Below, one piece after another: positions 1-12,732 of a stretch of DNA of 64,000 nucleotides; within the stretch, counting starts at the first letter, position 1; each line of letters begins with the position of its first letter. The notes under the pieces are model-generated. The model ran no database searches. It was not told the DNA's origin and worked only from the letters and a program-made list of their open reading frames with translations. The position numbers were made by a program, and so were the translations under genes. Source of the DNA: Persicaria tinctoria (Eukaryota; Streptophyta; Magnoliopsida; Caryophyllales; Polygonaceae); contig JBANSL010000001.1 of NCBI GenBank assembly GCA_037127255.1, positions 29,506,501 through 29,570,500 on the forward strand, given 5' to 3'.

Positions 1-1923
1 CGAGACCTCCGGCGAGTAGCAAGCGGGAGCAGATTCCTTCTTTTGAATTAGGAGGAAGAGGATGGCGGACGTGGCTCATGTGGGCCCTTGGCCTCTTTGG
101 ATTGTGTTTTATAATAAACCGGGATGAGATTATTTAGCGGGTTCGGTTCGGTTCGGGTTATTCGTTTATTATTGAACTAATTAGCGGTAATTAAAATATA
201 TATTATTATATTTTGGGAGAATTATAAGGGTTGATTTCTTAAATAAAAATGATCGGGATTTTAGGGGATTTGAAAATAATTTACAAAAGTGTTAAATAAA
301 TGGTATTTAAAATATCATGTAATACTAATTGAGATTTAAAATATATTATTGGGACTTAAAGATTTGTAAAGAATTTGGAAACGGATTTCAAGGTTGGAAA
401 GTAATCTAATAAATAAATTTAAAAGGGAATTTGGCGAGTATTTTAAATGGTCGGAATACTTAGCTATTTAACTGGGATTTGAAACGGTTTTCAAACTAAC
501 TTGGGAATAAGACTTATTCGATGACTAACTAGCATGATATTATGATCGTTTGACAAACAGTATGATATGTATGACTAATAGCATGACTTGTGATGAATTA
601 TTATATGAGATTAAATGTTGGATAATATAATTATGACGATCTAGTAGGATTTTATATCACACAAATTATGTCTTATGATTTTGATGAACCGTTGAAGTAT
701 ATGCGGAATTGATGTACATGAACATGCGGAATTGTTTGAATGATTTATGGAGAACGATGTGGTCTTGGGGAGCGGATGATGCGATAAAAGGACTTTCATA
801 ATATGTTACTTGTTCTATTGATTGAGGTGTGCTTGAATGCTTAATAGTTGGATGTAGACTTATGTATATTCCATTACGTACTAGGTGATACTCTGTGATT
901 GTGACTACTATGTGCTGGATCCTTCTATTGCCGATCTGCTAGCCAGGTAAGTACCTCCGGGGCTTACTCAGTAACCAGTACCTCCTGCCTGATGTGTCAT
1001 ATAGTATGTAGGTGTTGCATATGCATAAGAGCATCTCATGTAGTATCATGCTTAGGATTTGCATTTACGAATGAGCATCCTTATTCTGTATGCGTTTGAA
1101 TACAGAACGGCCGTTATCTGTGAGTCCTAGAGTCCTTGCTAGGGTCATAGGGCAGCCCAGCTTCATCGGGCGTTGTCCTCCTCGAGTCATTTATATATAT
1201 CACGAGATACGAGATGGGCATGAGATATGATATGATGATGAGATATGATATGATGATGAGATTCGATATGATTATAACATCGAACTGGCCAGTCTCCACC
1301 CTATCTGTAAGGGGGGTGGTGGTAGAAGAGGGATATACCACTTGGTATTCTTTGTTAAGGCCTTACTTAATATTATGCACATATGAATTAGGAGCATGAT
1401 AGTGTGGTTAATATTCCAGTAATGCATGAAGGCATCCTTTATTCTAGGTATAGGTGTATTATATGTCCTCAGCGCAGTCAGAGGACCCGCGGGCGGACTC
1501 TTGGCCTGACTTGGTGGTATAGTTTCAGGTACCCGATACACTACTTGATTTTGTGCTGTTATGACGGGGTCTATTCATATGGCGGAGAGTGAGTGTTGAA
1601 ATTTGACTTCACCAGATTCATGCTTTTGGGATTCTCCCTACTTATACTCTGTTTTGACCCGGCTCTGCCGTGGCACTGGTTGTATCATTTTCAGAACTTA
1701 TGCCCTTTGCATGGTAAAGGATTTCTCGCGTTGTAGACTTAGGACAGGTACAGGGGTTTACCCTGGGGTCTCCAACGGACCTTCCAGATTTGGGTGCGAA
1801 ATCCCGCTTTAAACTACAACCCTTCGGTTTCAAACCTTCAACCTGTACTCGGAGCGCAAGATCCTAACGAGGGGTTTCATCCCTCGAAACGTAACTCGGG
1901 AATCATAATCCCGGGCCGTTACA
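1..1923 (+). repeat. 5' LTR (partial) of the LARD-like element
   Basis: This is the right-hand 1,923 bp of the 5' LTR. It ends in CCGTTACA directly before the PBS. It carries two copies of an 18-bp GATATGATATGATGAT-type unit (1222-1257), where the 3' LTR has three. ORFs here are not conserved with any protein family and are not called. Confidence 0.9.
945..970 (+). promoter_or_regulatory. Conserved hairpin-like motif in Del-type LTR (aggtaag...cttactca)
   Basis: GTAAG and CTTAC arms flank a C/G-rich centre. The same motif occurs at the equivalent place in the 3' LTR (8874-8899), in both LTRs of the Tekay element (12304-12322 and 19771-19789, perfect 8-bp arms) and in the solo LTR (about 38050-38075). 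Conservation across LTRs of different sequence suggests an RNA or DNA function. That function is inferred. Confidence 0.5.
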
Positions 1924-1927
1924 AAGG

Positions 1928-1939
1928 TGGTATCAGAGC
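1928..1939 (+). promoter_or_regulatory. Primer-binding site, initiator tRNA-Met
   Basis: TGGTATCAGAGC starts four bases after the LTR end. It matches the canonical complement of the plant initiator tRNA-Met 3' end used by many Ty3/gypsy and copia elements. Confidence 0.92.
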
Positions 1940-4900
1940 TGAGGTTATGCAATCCGAGTACAATAGGTTGAAGAGGTTTTGAAAATCGCCCAATGTTTTC
2001 AAATGGTTTTGGAAAATATTTTATAAAGGGCAAAATGAATTTACTTGGACTTAAAACCTAAAATGAATAAAGGGAAAATAATCTCGTGGGTAGAGACCCA
2101 AGCGGTAGACTTCCCTTATGGATGTAGAATTCGGGGAACGGTAGGCAAAATACTAGCTTTTATTTACAGATGGGCCTAGAAGACTCCAAGGAACACCACG
2201 GAGGTTGGAGTGTTGAGTTAGGAGGTCGTGAGGTTTTGCCCCTCCGGTCAGTCGTCCCTCGAAGGACGGCATAGATCGTCTCTATGCTTATGTTTATATA
2301 TGTACATATATGCAATTGGACCCGAGGGCGATCCTCCTCGAAGAGGATCATATTAATCTTGTTGATTGCTTTCGTGTTGAGTGCTATTGTGCGTAGGATA
2401 GCAAACTAATCGATATGCCTTGACTTGAATCATGTGTTGAATAACCGTGCAAACGGGATAGTGGGAGAAAAACTTGTTCTTATGTAATCGGAATTCCTGT
2501 TTTGTCGAAATAGCCCTTTCAAAATTCAAACCCCCTGATGGTTCTGACTCTGTCATCCGCCCAACCAAAACATCTAGGCATGTTAGCAAGGGTCGAGAAG
2601 CATCCTCTCCCCTGTTTAGAGTCTTGTTTCGTATCCCACCATCGATGCTTCTATCGAGTCTCGTACCTGTGATTGGGGTCTTTCACGGGGAATTTGGGTC
2701 GGTCAACTAAATACCTTCGGAAATCGTGTCAGGTGTGAGGGTTACCTGAGTATGTTAGTGGGAGTGAGGATTTAAATCGTTTCGAGATAGAAGTGAGTTG
2801 TCTTATGGAGTCATCCCTTTCGATCATCGTAATGGCCAATCATGTCTTCTTGTCACAAGAGTCTAAACACGAGTTCTACCCTCATCTATCAGAAACAGCG
2901 TGAATGTCCTTGTGCCCTACCCAGCAAGTCATACAAGCGTCCCACGGGAAAACGGGGTGGTGAGTCGGTGATTGCCCTTAGATAATTCTGTCAAGTTATA
3001 ATGATAGTCTCCTTGTGATTTCATGAAATTGTATATTGGTATAATTCAGCATGAATTGCCTGGTACCTTGCATGGTTGCACTTATGAGTAGATGCATGTG
3101 TCGTATGTATTGAATCCCCATGATTACCGTCTCCCTATGAACTAGGTTCATGATAGTGTGCTCAACTCTCGTTGTATGTTAAAACGTGAATTGGATGACT
3201 TAGCATGCCAGATGAACCTCATTGGACCTCATGACTGTGTACATGTTTAATAAGTATTGCTAGTATCATGTAGGATATATGCCTCCCAGTTATAAGCCCT
3301 CATATGATTGTGTGACGTCTTAGTCTTACTATGTGAATATGGATGTATGTGATGAGATAGTTGCTATACCAACCCTGCATGAACTGCCCATACCCTCAGC
3401 ATGATTTTTAGGGTGCATGTTAGCATGCTTGCCTCAATCTCACAATATTATGACTTGCTTATGTGTGTATCTAAATTGAGTGATAAGTCATTCATATGAT
3501 ATCCTGTGATGTTTGCTAGGTCTTGCATAACTTATGCCATATATGTCCCATGTCAGTCTGTGCATACATGTTCCTAGTCTCTCAAGTATGATTGGTGAAT
3601 GAAATGATAGGTTGCTAGCTTGTTCTGCGCACACATAAAGATGATTATATGAACATGTTATGAATGCATAAATCGATATCCCTTGAGATAGGTGCATACT
3701 AGTGTGAAATAATGTGATGATATCTCTTGATTTTTATGTGCTTGGGTAGTTACGTGCCACAATTATAAGGGCATCGTTGTAACTCTCGGGTTAGGATCTT
3801 CTCCTTGGTCTCGTCGTCCCTAGTCCTGGTCCATGTCTGAACTCTTAAGGAAGTTGTGTCGTCCACCTTTGTCTCTCCCCTATCTCCATAACTTCTAACC
3901 CTTGCAATCCTTCGATGAGTGCCGACATGCAAGAAAGGACCGACAACCAAGTGGCACCATAGCAGCGTAACGGAAGTGTGATGGGTCCATGACCCATAGA
4001 CCACAGGACTGACGTCGCCAGAAGTATACAAAGGACGAACACATTTGAAAGATGGTAGACGTGTACGTGATTCTCTTAGATGACTCAAGGAAGGACGTTC
4101 TTAATTCAAATCGTGGATTCTTCTATACTAATCGGAATTGATGTTTTGCGATAGGCCTAGAATTGACATAATTGAATGTGTGATGACGGATGTGCTGAAT
4201 TGGTAGCAATGATTGCCTAACTAACTTGTTTCTATGACGATGTGCCTTGGCGCTTGGTATACTGACTTGCTGGTGAGTAGGTTATGGGTTATATGTCTGG
4301 TAGTGCTTCTTCTTGGGCATGAGTTGTGAGATTCTTCAGTGAGACAGGTTGGAAAGTGGCAGGTGGATTAAGGTATTCGGATTAGGTCTTTGGTCGTGTG
4401 AAATGGGGTGCATGAATGATGTTTTAGCTTGAGTAGAGCCGAGTGAGTTGGGATGTGTCGAAGATAGTGGTTCGTGAGTATAGATGAGGTTCCAGGTAGG
4501 TCTTAGGTGGGGAGTGAGGCTAGTATGTCGAGATTTTGAGGGAAATGTCCTAGTGAGAAGTGGTAGTCTAGGCAGGTAGTGTGTGCGGGTAGTATAAGAT
4601 AGTGGTTGGGTGAGGTCTAGACTAGCTTCTTTAGGGTGATCTTGAGATCGAGTCTGGGTAGAGGTAGTTAGGATAGTTCTAGAAGCAGATGGGAGAGCTA
4701 GGAGTTGATTGGGGGATTCTTGAGAGGAGTTGTTGTGAGGTAGATTGGTGTGTTAAGGAAAGTGTCTAGATAGTCTATGAGCGGATCGTGGGCGATGTCA
4801 AGGATGATCGATTAAGGAACGTCTGAGAAATCGTATAAATTGGGACTAGGTGATGTGTGCTGTGAGTGGGGAGCGTTTTTGGTAAGGGATAAGGTTGAGG

Positions 4901-6826
4901 ATTTGCCAAGGAAGAGTAGTATGAGGTTGCTTGGAAAATTATCGATCGGGGATATTAGGTTGTTCACATCAGGGTTGTTCGTGTGATGAGTATTTGGGGT
5001 TGTTTAGATGGGATTGGTACTACTTGAGGAAATTATGAGTGAATGATTTCTATATCGTTGTTGGAGGATTTTGGCATAGGGAATGAATCGGGATTTACGA
5101 GTGGATGTTATTGTGGCTATTGAGGTATTTGAGGATGTGAGATGAATCTTCGATGGAAGGCTGGTAGCTAGGCCAGGAGGTAATTGAGATTTATAGTAAG
5201 ATTGTGGGCTTAAGGTTGAGATAAGGAGATTATGAGCATGGATTTGTAATTACGCAAAGAAGAAGGCATTGAGGATGCTAGAGGATAAGATATTTTAGAA
5301 GGATGGGGAAGTTGCGGTGCTTAGGAAATTCGGACGAGGATGTCATAGGAGTTTAGTGGGAATTCTATCGGTTCGAAAATCGTGGGAGAATTAGTCAAGT
5401 TGCGATGTTATGGGTAATTCGAGTTAGGGTGACATAAGGTTTCGTTGGGGATAATGGTCGTGGTTAAGGAATGGTAACATGAGGTAAATTCAGATAATGC
5501 TGGGAAAATGATCTAGAGTAGGTCGGCTTGATGGTCATGGTGATTCGTGATTGGGAGTACCACTAGTTGAGTTTTACATTGGAATTGGTCGGGAGTGTCA
5601 GGTGTGAGATGGTCAGCATGAGTTGGGTCCCTAGAGGTGGATGGTTAGTGGGAGTGGTTAGTGGCGTGGGAAGTATGATTAAGTTAGCAAGGTGATTCAC
5701 GATGTCTCTTTAGGAGATGATAGTCGAGTGAAAGGTAAGACTTGAGATTGGGATGTCGAAATGGATTGGCTCTTAGAAGGCTTGATGGCATAGGAGTTGG
5801 GATACGTAGTAGTTGGTTGGGGTATTTGGCCTTGATTGCAAATAGTTATGAGACTAGAATATGTGAGCAGGATGCAATGGTGTGTAGAACTAGTAGTGGT
5901 TTGGGCTGGTAGACCTCAGTGAATTTGATCTTAATGCAAGAGTTGATGGGTAGTGGTTGTGTCTTGCCATGATTGATAGTTATAGGCAGGTTCTCTTGAG
6001 AATGTGATCTAGCGTACGCTTTACTTGGGGCCAAATGTGGTGCGAATTCTATGTTATAGACGATGTTGATTCTATGATGTATTGTCGTTGACAATAGTGA
6101 ACTATTAGCACTAACATAGTTATCCCCTGAACTCGATGGAATGCTAGTGTACGGAAGTACTTGTTTGTCTCTAATGTGATGACGCTTGGCAGTAGCGTGA
6201 GTATGATGTGCTTACCTGATTGATATGATGTGCCTATCTGTTTGATATGACGGGTTTATCTGATTGATATGGTGTGTCACTTATGTGAGATGATGTGATA
6301 AATCCTACCATGGACGATACGATGCTAGATATATTATATTATACGACTGTACTTGACGTGTTTATGTGATCTTGTTAAACGTGAGATATGATTGCTATTA
6401 TATATACGATCCTTGATGATAGAAATGATGGAAGCTGAAGTATTGGAATTTGATTATGTCTTAGGACCTAGGAAGAGAATATGGGATTAGCCTTTAGAAT
6501 TGGATGGTAGGATGAATAGAGAGGTTAGGAATGCTTTTAACTAATGCCGAACTTGAAATTTTGAACGGTGTTTTAAGGAGGACGTTGTGATATTTTGAGT
6601 TATGATATGACCGAGGAGTCGGAGTAAGGATGTGGTAGGGGCCCATATCACATTCTTACTACGGTCTAATGGGGATATTATGATCATGACAACGCTACTG
6701 TGAGGATCTCATAGGGGCACTTATGAGATACTTACGGGATCAATGACATGATCCTTGAACTCAACAATTTCAAACATCATCCCCTATTTTAAAATAATTT
6801 TAGTCTCGGGGACGAGACTTGTTTTT

Positions 6827-6838
6827 AGAGGTGGATGA
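6827..6838 (+). promoter_or_regulatory. Polypurine tract of LARD-like element
   Basis: The run agaggtggatga lies immediately before the LTR start TGTAAAGG. The same run sits immediately before the 3' LTR of the Tekay element at 18507-18518. Its position and purine content fit the plus-strand primer. Confidence 0.75.
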
Positions 6839-9800
6839 TGTAAAGGCTCGGATTTTCAAATCCTATTTTTTTCGGAAAAAGGAAATTAAAAATGAATTTA
6901 AATCGAATTAAAAGCTCGTTTAGCAGATTCCGACCGTAATATAAAATTTAACGAACGATTTCCATCCTTTCACCTCGAAAATTGAAAATAATTATCAGAT
7001 GACGATATCCTTGTCTATTTTAAAAATCTAATTGATCGAGAAAGCAAGAGTCGGGAAAACTAACATTCAGAAACTAATTACGGGATTCAAAATTCGCGTA
7101 TTCGGGTTCCATTCCGGGTATTGTTTATCCAATTCAACACACTACCCTCACCATACCTCCTTCAAATCACCCTACCATGTCATTCACTCATTCATTACCA
7201 TCATTTCCGCTCCCGTCGGAACCCATCCCCATTCCCGCTCCCTTACTCCTTCACGCCATCACCAATTCATGTTCCTCATCATCCGAGCTCCAAACGCCAC
7301 CACCGTCACTTGCTCTCGGAATCACCATCTTCATCAGCACCACCAACCTTTGTCCCTCTTTATTCCTTCAAGAGCATCAGCAACAGCACCCCGACGCCGC
7401 CAGAAGTCGCCGGAGCCACCGTCGAGCCACCGAAGCTCCTCCCTCCTCTGTTTTGCAAAGCCTCGTTCCGGTAAGGCGTTCTCCTCCGTTTCCGATCCAA
7501 ATCACCCCCGAGCTCCTTCATCACACTCACCCATGTTCGGTGCAGGTCCGAAGAGCCATCGCGAGCCACCGACGAAGCCCAGAACTCCGATCGAGAGCTC
7601 TGAAGTCGTGAAAAATCCATCTCGGTGAGCTCCGAATTCATCCTTGTTTCGATTTGTTTTTAGTCCTTTTCGATGCTTAGACTAACTGGGGGGTGAGCGT
7701 GGGCTGAGTGCGGGACATTTGGGTGGGCTCGAGACCTCCGACGACCTCGGGATTGGCGATGAACGAGACGCGGCCGAACAGCGAGGCGAGGCAGGGCGAT
7801 CACGAGGCATAGTCGTGGCCGAGAGAGAGAGAGAGCAAGCAGCAGAGGGCACGATGCGAGCTGGGCGAGGCGTGAACGCTGGCAGGCGGCAAGGCGTGGA
7901 CGCTGGCGCCTGGCAGGCCGGCGCGACGTCGAGACCTCCGGCGAGTAGCAAGAGGGAGCATATTCCTTCTTTTGAATTAGGAGGAAGAGGATGGCGGACG
8001 TGGCTCATGTGGGCCCTTGGCCTCTTTGGATTGTGTTTTATAATAAACCGGGTTGGGATTATTTAGCGGGTTCGGTTCGGTTCGGGTTATTCGTTTATTA
8101 TTGAACTAATTAGCGGTAATTAAAATATATATTATTATATTTTGGGAGAATTATAAGGGTTGATTTCTTAAATAAAAATGATCGGGATTTTAGGGGATTT
8201 GAAAATAATTTACAAAAGTGTTAAATAAATGGTATTTAAAATATCATGTAATACTAATTGAGATTTAAAATATATTATTGGGACTTAAAGATTTGTAAAG
8301 AATTTGGAAACAGATTTCAAGGTTGGAAAGTAATCTAATAAATAAATTTAAAAGGGAATTTGGCGAGTATTTTAAATGGTCGGAATACTTAGCTATTTAA
8401 CTGGGATTTGAAACGGTTTTGAAACTAACTTGGGAATAAGACTTATTCGATGACTAACTAGCATGATATTATGATCGTTTGACTAACAGTATGATATGTA
8501 TGACTAATAGCATGACTTGTGATGAATTATTATATGAGATTAAATGTTGGATAATATAATTATGACGATCTAGTAGGATTTTATATCACACAAATTATGT
8601 TTTATGATTTTGATGAACCGTTGAGGTATATGCGGAATTGATGTACATGAACATGCGGAATTGGTTGAATGATTTATGGAGAACGATGTGGTCTTGGGGA
8701 GCGGATGATGCGATAAAAGGACTTTCATAATATGTTACTTGTTCTATTGATTGATGTGTGCTTGAATGCTTAATAGTTGGATGTAGACTTATGTATATTC
8801 CATTACGTACTAGGTGATACTCTGTGATTGTGACTACTATGTGCTGGATCCTTCTATTGCCGATCTGCTAGCCAGGTAAGTACCTCCGGGGCTTACTCAG
8901 TAACCAGTACCTCCTGCCTGATGTGTCATATAGTATGTAGGTGTTGCATATGCATAAGAGCATCTCATGTAGTATCATGCTTAGGAATTGCATTTACGAA
9001 TGAGCATCCTTATTCTGTATGCGTTTGAATACAGAACGGCCGTTATCTGTGAGTCCTAGAGTCCTTGCTAGGGTCATAGGGCAGCCCAGCTTCATCGGGC
9101 GTTGTCCTCCTCGAGTCATTTATATATATCACGAGATACGAGATGGGCATGAGATATGATATGATGATGAGATATGATATGATGATGAGATATGATATGA
9201 TGATGAGATTCGATATGATTATAACATCGAACTGGCCAGTCTCCACCCTATCTGTAAGGGGGGTGGTGGTAGAAGAGGGATATACCACTTGGTATTCTTT
9301 GTTAAGGCCTTACTTAATATTATGCACATATGAATTAGGAACATGATAGTGTGGTTAATATTCCAGTAATGCATGAAGGCATCCTTTATTCTAGGTATAG
9401 GTGTATTATATGTCCTCAGCGCGGTCAGAGGACCCGCGGGCGGACTCTTGGCCTGACTTGGTGGTATAGTTTCAGGTACCCGATACACTACTTGATTTTG
9501 TGCTGTTATTCATATGGCGGAGAGTGAGTGTTGAAATTTGGCATCACCAGATTCATGCTTTTGGGATTCTCCCTACTTATACTCTGTTTTGACCCGGCTC
9601 TGCCGTGGCACTGGTTGTATCATTTTCAGAACTTATGCCCTTTGCATGATAAACGATTTCTCGCGTTGTAGACTTAGGACAGGTACAGGGGTTTACCCTG
9701 GGGTCTCCAACGGACCTTCCAGATTTGGGTGCGAAATCCCGCTTTAAACTACAACCCTTCGGTTTCAAACCTTCAACCTGTACTCGGAGCGCAAGATCCT

Positions 9801-9858
9801 AACGAGGGGTTTCATCCCTCGAAACGTAACTCGGGAATCATAATCCCGGGCCGTTACA
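6839..9858 (+). repeat. 3' LTR of LARD-like element (3,020 bp)
   Basis: The LTR begins TGTAAAGGCTCGG and ends CCGTTACA. Only its last 1,929 bp can be compared with the 5' copy. The first kilobase holds pyrimidine-rich, C-rich sequence (7120-7640) that produces overlapping proline- and serine-rich ORFs. These show no recognised domain and are treated as chance ORFs. Between 7680 and 7930 the sequence is GC-rich and repetitive. Confidence 0.9.
9151..9204 (+). repeat. 18-bp tandem repeat, three copies (two in the 5' LTR)
   Basis: Three perfect head-to-tail units of gagatatgatatgatgat are followed by a degenerate half unit. The 5' LTR has only two units (1222-1257). The LTRs were identical at insertion, so this is a length change since then, or one present in the parental template. 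Confidence 0.9.
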
Positions 9859-10949
9859 CAATCAGTCCTAGAAACCCTTATCAATCGAACATTCCCTAAA
9901 GAAGGATTTAACCCAATTGATAGCTTTAAGTTCAGAGATTAGCCAAGGTATTTGCAGTCCCTAAAAAGGGATTTAACAACACATTCAACTTCTTACTCAT
10001 TCAATTAGTTCAATCAGCCCGAAAGGAATAAGTTTGCAACTTAGGTTAAGGTTCGCAATCAGGAATCTACAAAACCTTAGCAATTGAATTGATTATAACT
10101 AGTTGCGCGAGGTAGATAGAATAAAAAAATAGACAATTAAGCACAAAGAACTTGAAACATTCAAATAGAGGAAACAAGGAACGAGAATTAGAAACTCACA
10201 ATCAAATCGAATAAAGCTTCAAATTGCAGGCAGAATAGATGAGTTTAGTTCCTCATGGAAGACATTACTCAAAATCTCTAAAGTGTCTAATGGAAGAAAG
10301 AATAGAATAGAAGTTATGAAAATAACATAAAACTTTGCCTTTTAAAATATCCAAAGTCGGCCACAAAATAAACAAATAGGTTCTAGGGTTTTCATTAATC
10401 AAAATGCAGCGCATAATCGCTGACGGCAAATGCGGCGGCCGCCGCATGGATTCTACGGCCGTAGCATCGGCCCTGGCGCGGTCGCTGCACACCATGCGGC
10501 GGCCGCTGCATCGGTCTTTACCAGAAAATCCGTCTCGAATTTGCTCTTCTTCTCAACAGGAAAGTTGTAGCTCTCTGATAGACCTTCCAACGCATGGTCA
10601 TAATAGTCAATCGGACAACCGAGGCCTCCAGAAAGTGCAAAACAAATTCTGCATGTCTGGCGACAACTTCTGCAGACTTGTTCTTCATTTAGCCTCGCTT
10701 CTTCTTCTCAGGACCTCTTGAGATCTTCATGTAAGCTTCTTCGATCAACTATACATTCTCATCCAATGCGTTATCAACTCATGTCTCCTCCTCGGATCCA
10801 CCATTACCTGAAATAATCAATAAAAGCGTGTAGATTCCGACTCCGACAACATAGAGAACTAATATGCAAATCGTGCTTAATCCATCAATGAAATGGATCT
10901 TAACTAAGCTAAATGCAACCTATTATGCCTACCTAAATGCATGCTATCA
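9859..10949 (-). repeat. Minus-oriented LTR-like repeat, copy A
   Basis: This segment is repeated at 20813-21916 with scattered substitutions and small indels. Read on the minus strand it starts TGATAGCATGCATTTAGG. It is preceded (10950-10962 on plus) by aactcccccacac, the complement of a GTGGGGGAGTT polypurine tract of the kind found next to Athila/Tat-type LTRs. Its other end is interrupted by the LARD-like element, so the rest of the repeat should lie upstream of the window. A GC-rich palindromic block sits at 10404-10515. ORFs here were not recognised. Confidence 0.7.
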
Positions 10950-10962
10950 AACTCCCCCACAC
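10950..10962 (-). promoter_or_regulatory. Polypurine tract of minus-oriented element
   Basis: On the minus strand this reads GTGTGGGGGAGTT, immediately before TGATAGCATGC. The adjoining minus-strand text, gaggacaagcaaaagttaa, is also typical of the region just upstream of gypsy-type 3' LTRs. The Tekay insertion splits that text after 10980. Confidence 0.65.
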
Positions 10963-10975
10963 TTAACTTTTGCTT

Positions 10976-10980
10976 GTCCT
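10976..10980. repeat. Target-site duplication (gtcct), left copy
   Basis: GTCCT immediately precedes the Tekay 5' LTR and recurs at 20712-20716 immediately after its 3' LTR. This defines both element borders. Confidence 0.95.
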
Positions 10981-12656
10981 TGTAAAGACCGAAAATTTTA
11001 ATTATGATTAATTAATATTTAATTAATTTCCAAGGGATAATTCGATCAATTATCCTTCTTTTGACAATTTTGAAACCCTGGAAAATTTTAAAATTTTTGG
11101 ATGGCATATTTTATATGGAAAGAGGATTACAATTCCGATCTAATGGAATTCATATGATAATTTTTTCGAGAAATATTGGTGAAGCAAGGGCCTTGTCATC
11201 CATTTATTTCGGTAACTTTCATAACTTGTCGCGACTTTTCGAGACGTCTTTTAACCTCCAAAGGCCGCCTCCCCTATGACCCATTTTGATGATCTTCATG
11301 AGCCATCATTATGTTGATTAAAGTATAACCACCCCCCCCCCCCCCCCCCCCCCCCCCCCACATGGATTGACACCTTTGAATGACCAAGTCCTATTCCATT
11401 CACTATGCTACGCAATGTTACCTAATACACACCAACTCCTTGACCACCCTTGCCCACCCTTTTGGCTCCATAAAGAACCCCAATTGGCTGCCATTCTCAG
11501 CGATCTACACCACCAAAATCGGAGAGAGAAGAGAGAAAGAAAGAAAAAGAAAAAGAAAGAAAATAGGGAAGCCATTGTTGGCCTAGCAACACCTCAACTT
11601 CAAACCACCATAACTCCCTCCTCACTCAAGCTTTTTGGCTGATTCTTGAAGACAAATATCCACAAAAGAGAGGCCTTCCCAACCATAGTTCTTTCTAAAA
11701 AATCAAGACCAGTCAAGCTAGCCGTTGAGCCCCATTTCCGAGCCAGCAGTGCCGAGCCCTTTGTGTTCTTGAGGTTTTCAAGTTTGTTTGGGTGAGTCTT
11801 AATTTCTTCCAACGGTCTGATTCGGCTAAAATCTTAATATGATGTTCATGGAAATGTTATCTACCTTATCTTCAAATATTAGGGCGATCCAACTGTTGGA
11901 TCAAGAGTTATTATAATTTTAGTAACCAGTGGTTATAGTGACTCGGTTAGAAAACTTGGTTAAGGGAATGCTAAGAATATGGTTAAATATATGATGGCAT
12001 AACCGAAACTTAGAGCATATAAAATACAGAAATGAAGTATACCCATAACTTGGCTTATGATCCGATAAGAAGAAAATCGATTATGTGATAATACGATATA
12101 GATTATAACTGGTTAAGTCCGGATCACTTAACCAAAGTGTGTAATCTATAGAATCGTGAACCTCATGTGGATGTATGTTGATTATTAGGTTGGGTACCAT
12201 GCATTATAATACCACCTAATGAAAGCTTAATGAAATTAATAGGCTCTTGTTGATTGGATCCTTGGTTGTGCACTTTATTGCTTGCTTATTCTCCGGACTC
12301 CAGGTAAGTCCCTTGGACTTACTCATGATGGATTTATGTGACACTCTTTGTCTTATCGAGAGTCTTCATGCATCACGCGACCTAGTAACATGTTTAGGAA
12401 TATAAACCGGTAATATGTTGTAGGATGAACTTAGTAAATTCAACAATTCATATGTATGCTATATGTCTATGGTAGGACGGCCGTCAAAATCTGAATAAAT
12501 GACTTATACTCGATGGAACATGAATGAAATGATGAAAGACTTATGATGAGAAAGAATGAGTATGTTTGAGAAGGATGAGTACGTTTGAGAAGATATTATG
12601 ATATGATGGTGATGATGATGATGATGATGATACGTGCCCTTGTGTGTTTCTTTCGC

Positions 12657-12732
<76 letters not shown>

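Larger units (their letters stand above)
1924..6838 (+). other. Non-coding interior of LARD-like element
   Basis: This 4.9-kb stretch was read in all frames and shows no gag, protease, RT, RNase H or integrase motif; its ORFs are all short. The first 430 bp (about 2040-2350) resembles the leader of the Tekay element at about 13436-13770. Both contain a tract reading close to 'gaagactccaagg' followed by a 'tccctcgaagga' segment. The last 40 bp (ctcggggacgagacttg, then tttttagaggtggatga) is nearly identical to the end of the Tekay interior. The middle is rich in short tgat/gatg runs, with nothing else recognised. Confidence 0.75.
1..9858 (+). mobile_element. Large non-coding LTR retrotransposon (LARD-like), 5' end outside window
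   Basis: This is an LTR element whose left LTR is cut by the window edge. Positions 1-1923 align almost base for base with 7930-9858, with about twenty mismatches by eye plus a +18/-12 bp indel pair. The 3' LTR opens TGTAAAGGCTCGG and both LTRs close CCGTTACA. An initiator-Met PBS follows the 5' LTR and a purine-rich tract precedes the 3' LTR. The 4.9-kb interior has no ORF resembling gag or pol on either strand. Long LTRs around a non-coding core fit the LARD class. The low LTR divergence suggests a recent insertion. The TSD cannot be checked because the left end is missing; the base run after the 3' LTR is caatc. Confidence 0.88.

Noticed and set aside
7032..7641. Overlapping proline/serine-rich ORFs on both strands, up to 198 codons
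   Set aside because: They lie in a C-rich, pyrimidine-biased part of the LARD 3' LTR, overlap in several frames and have no recognisable domain. Low-complexity composition explains them.
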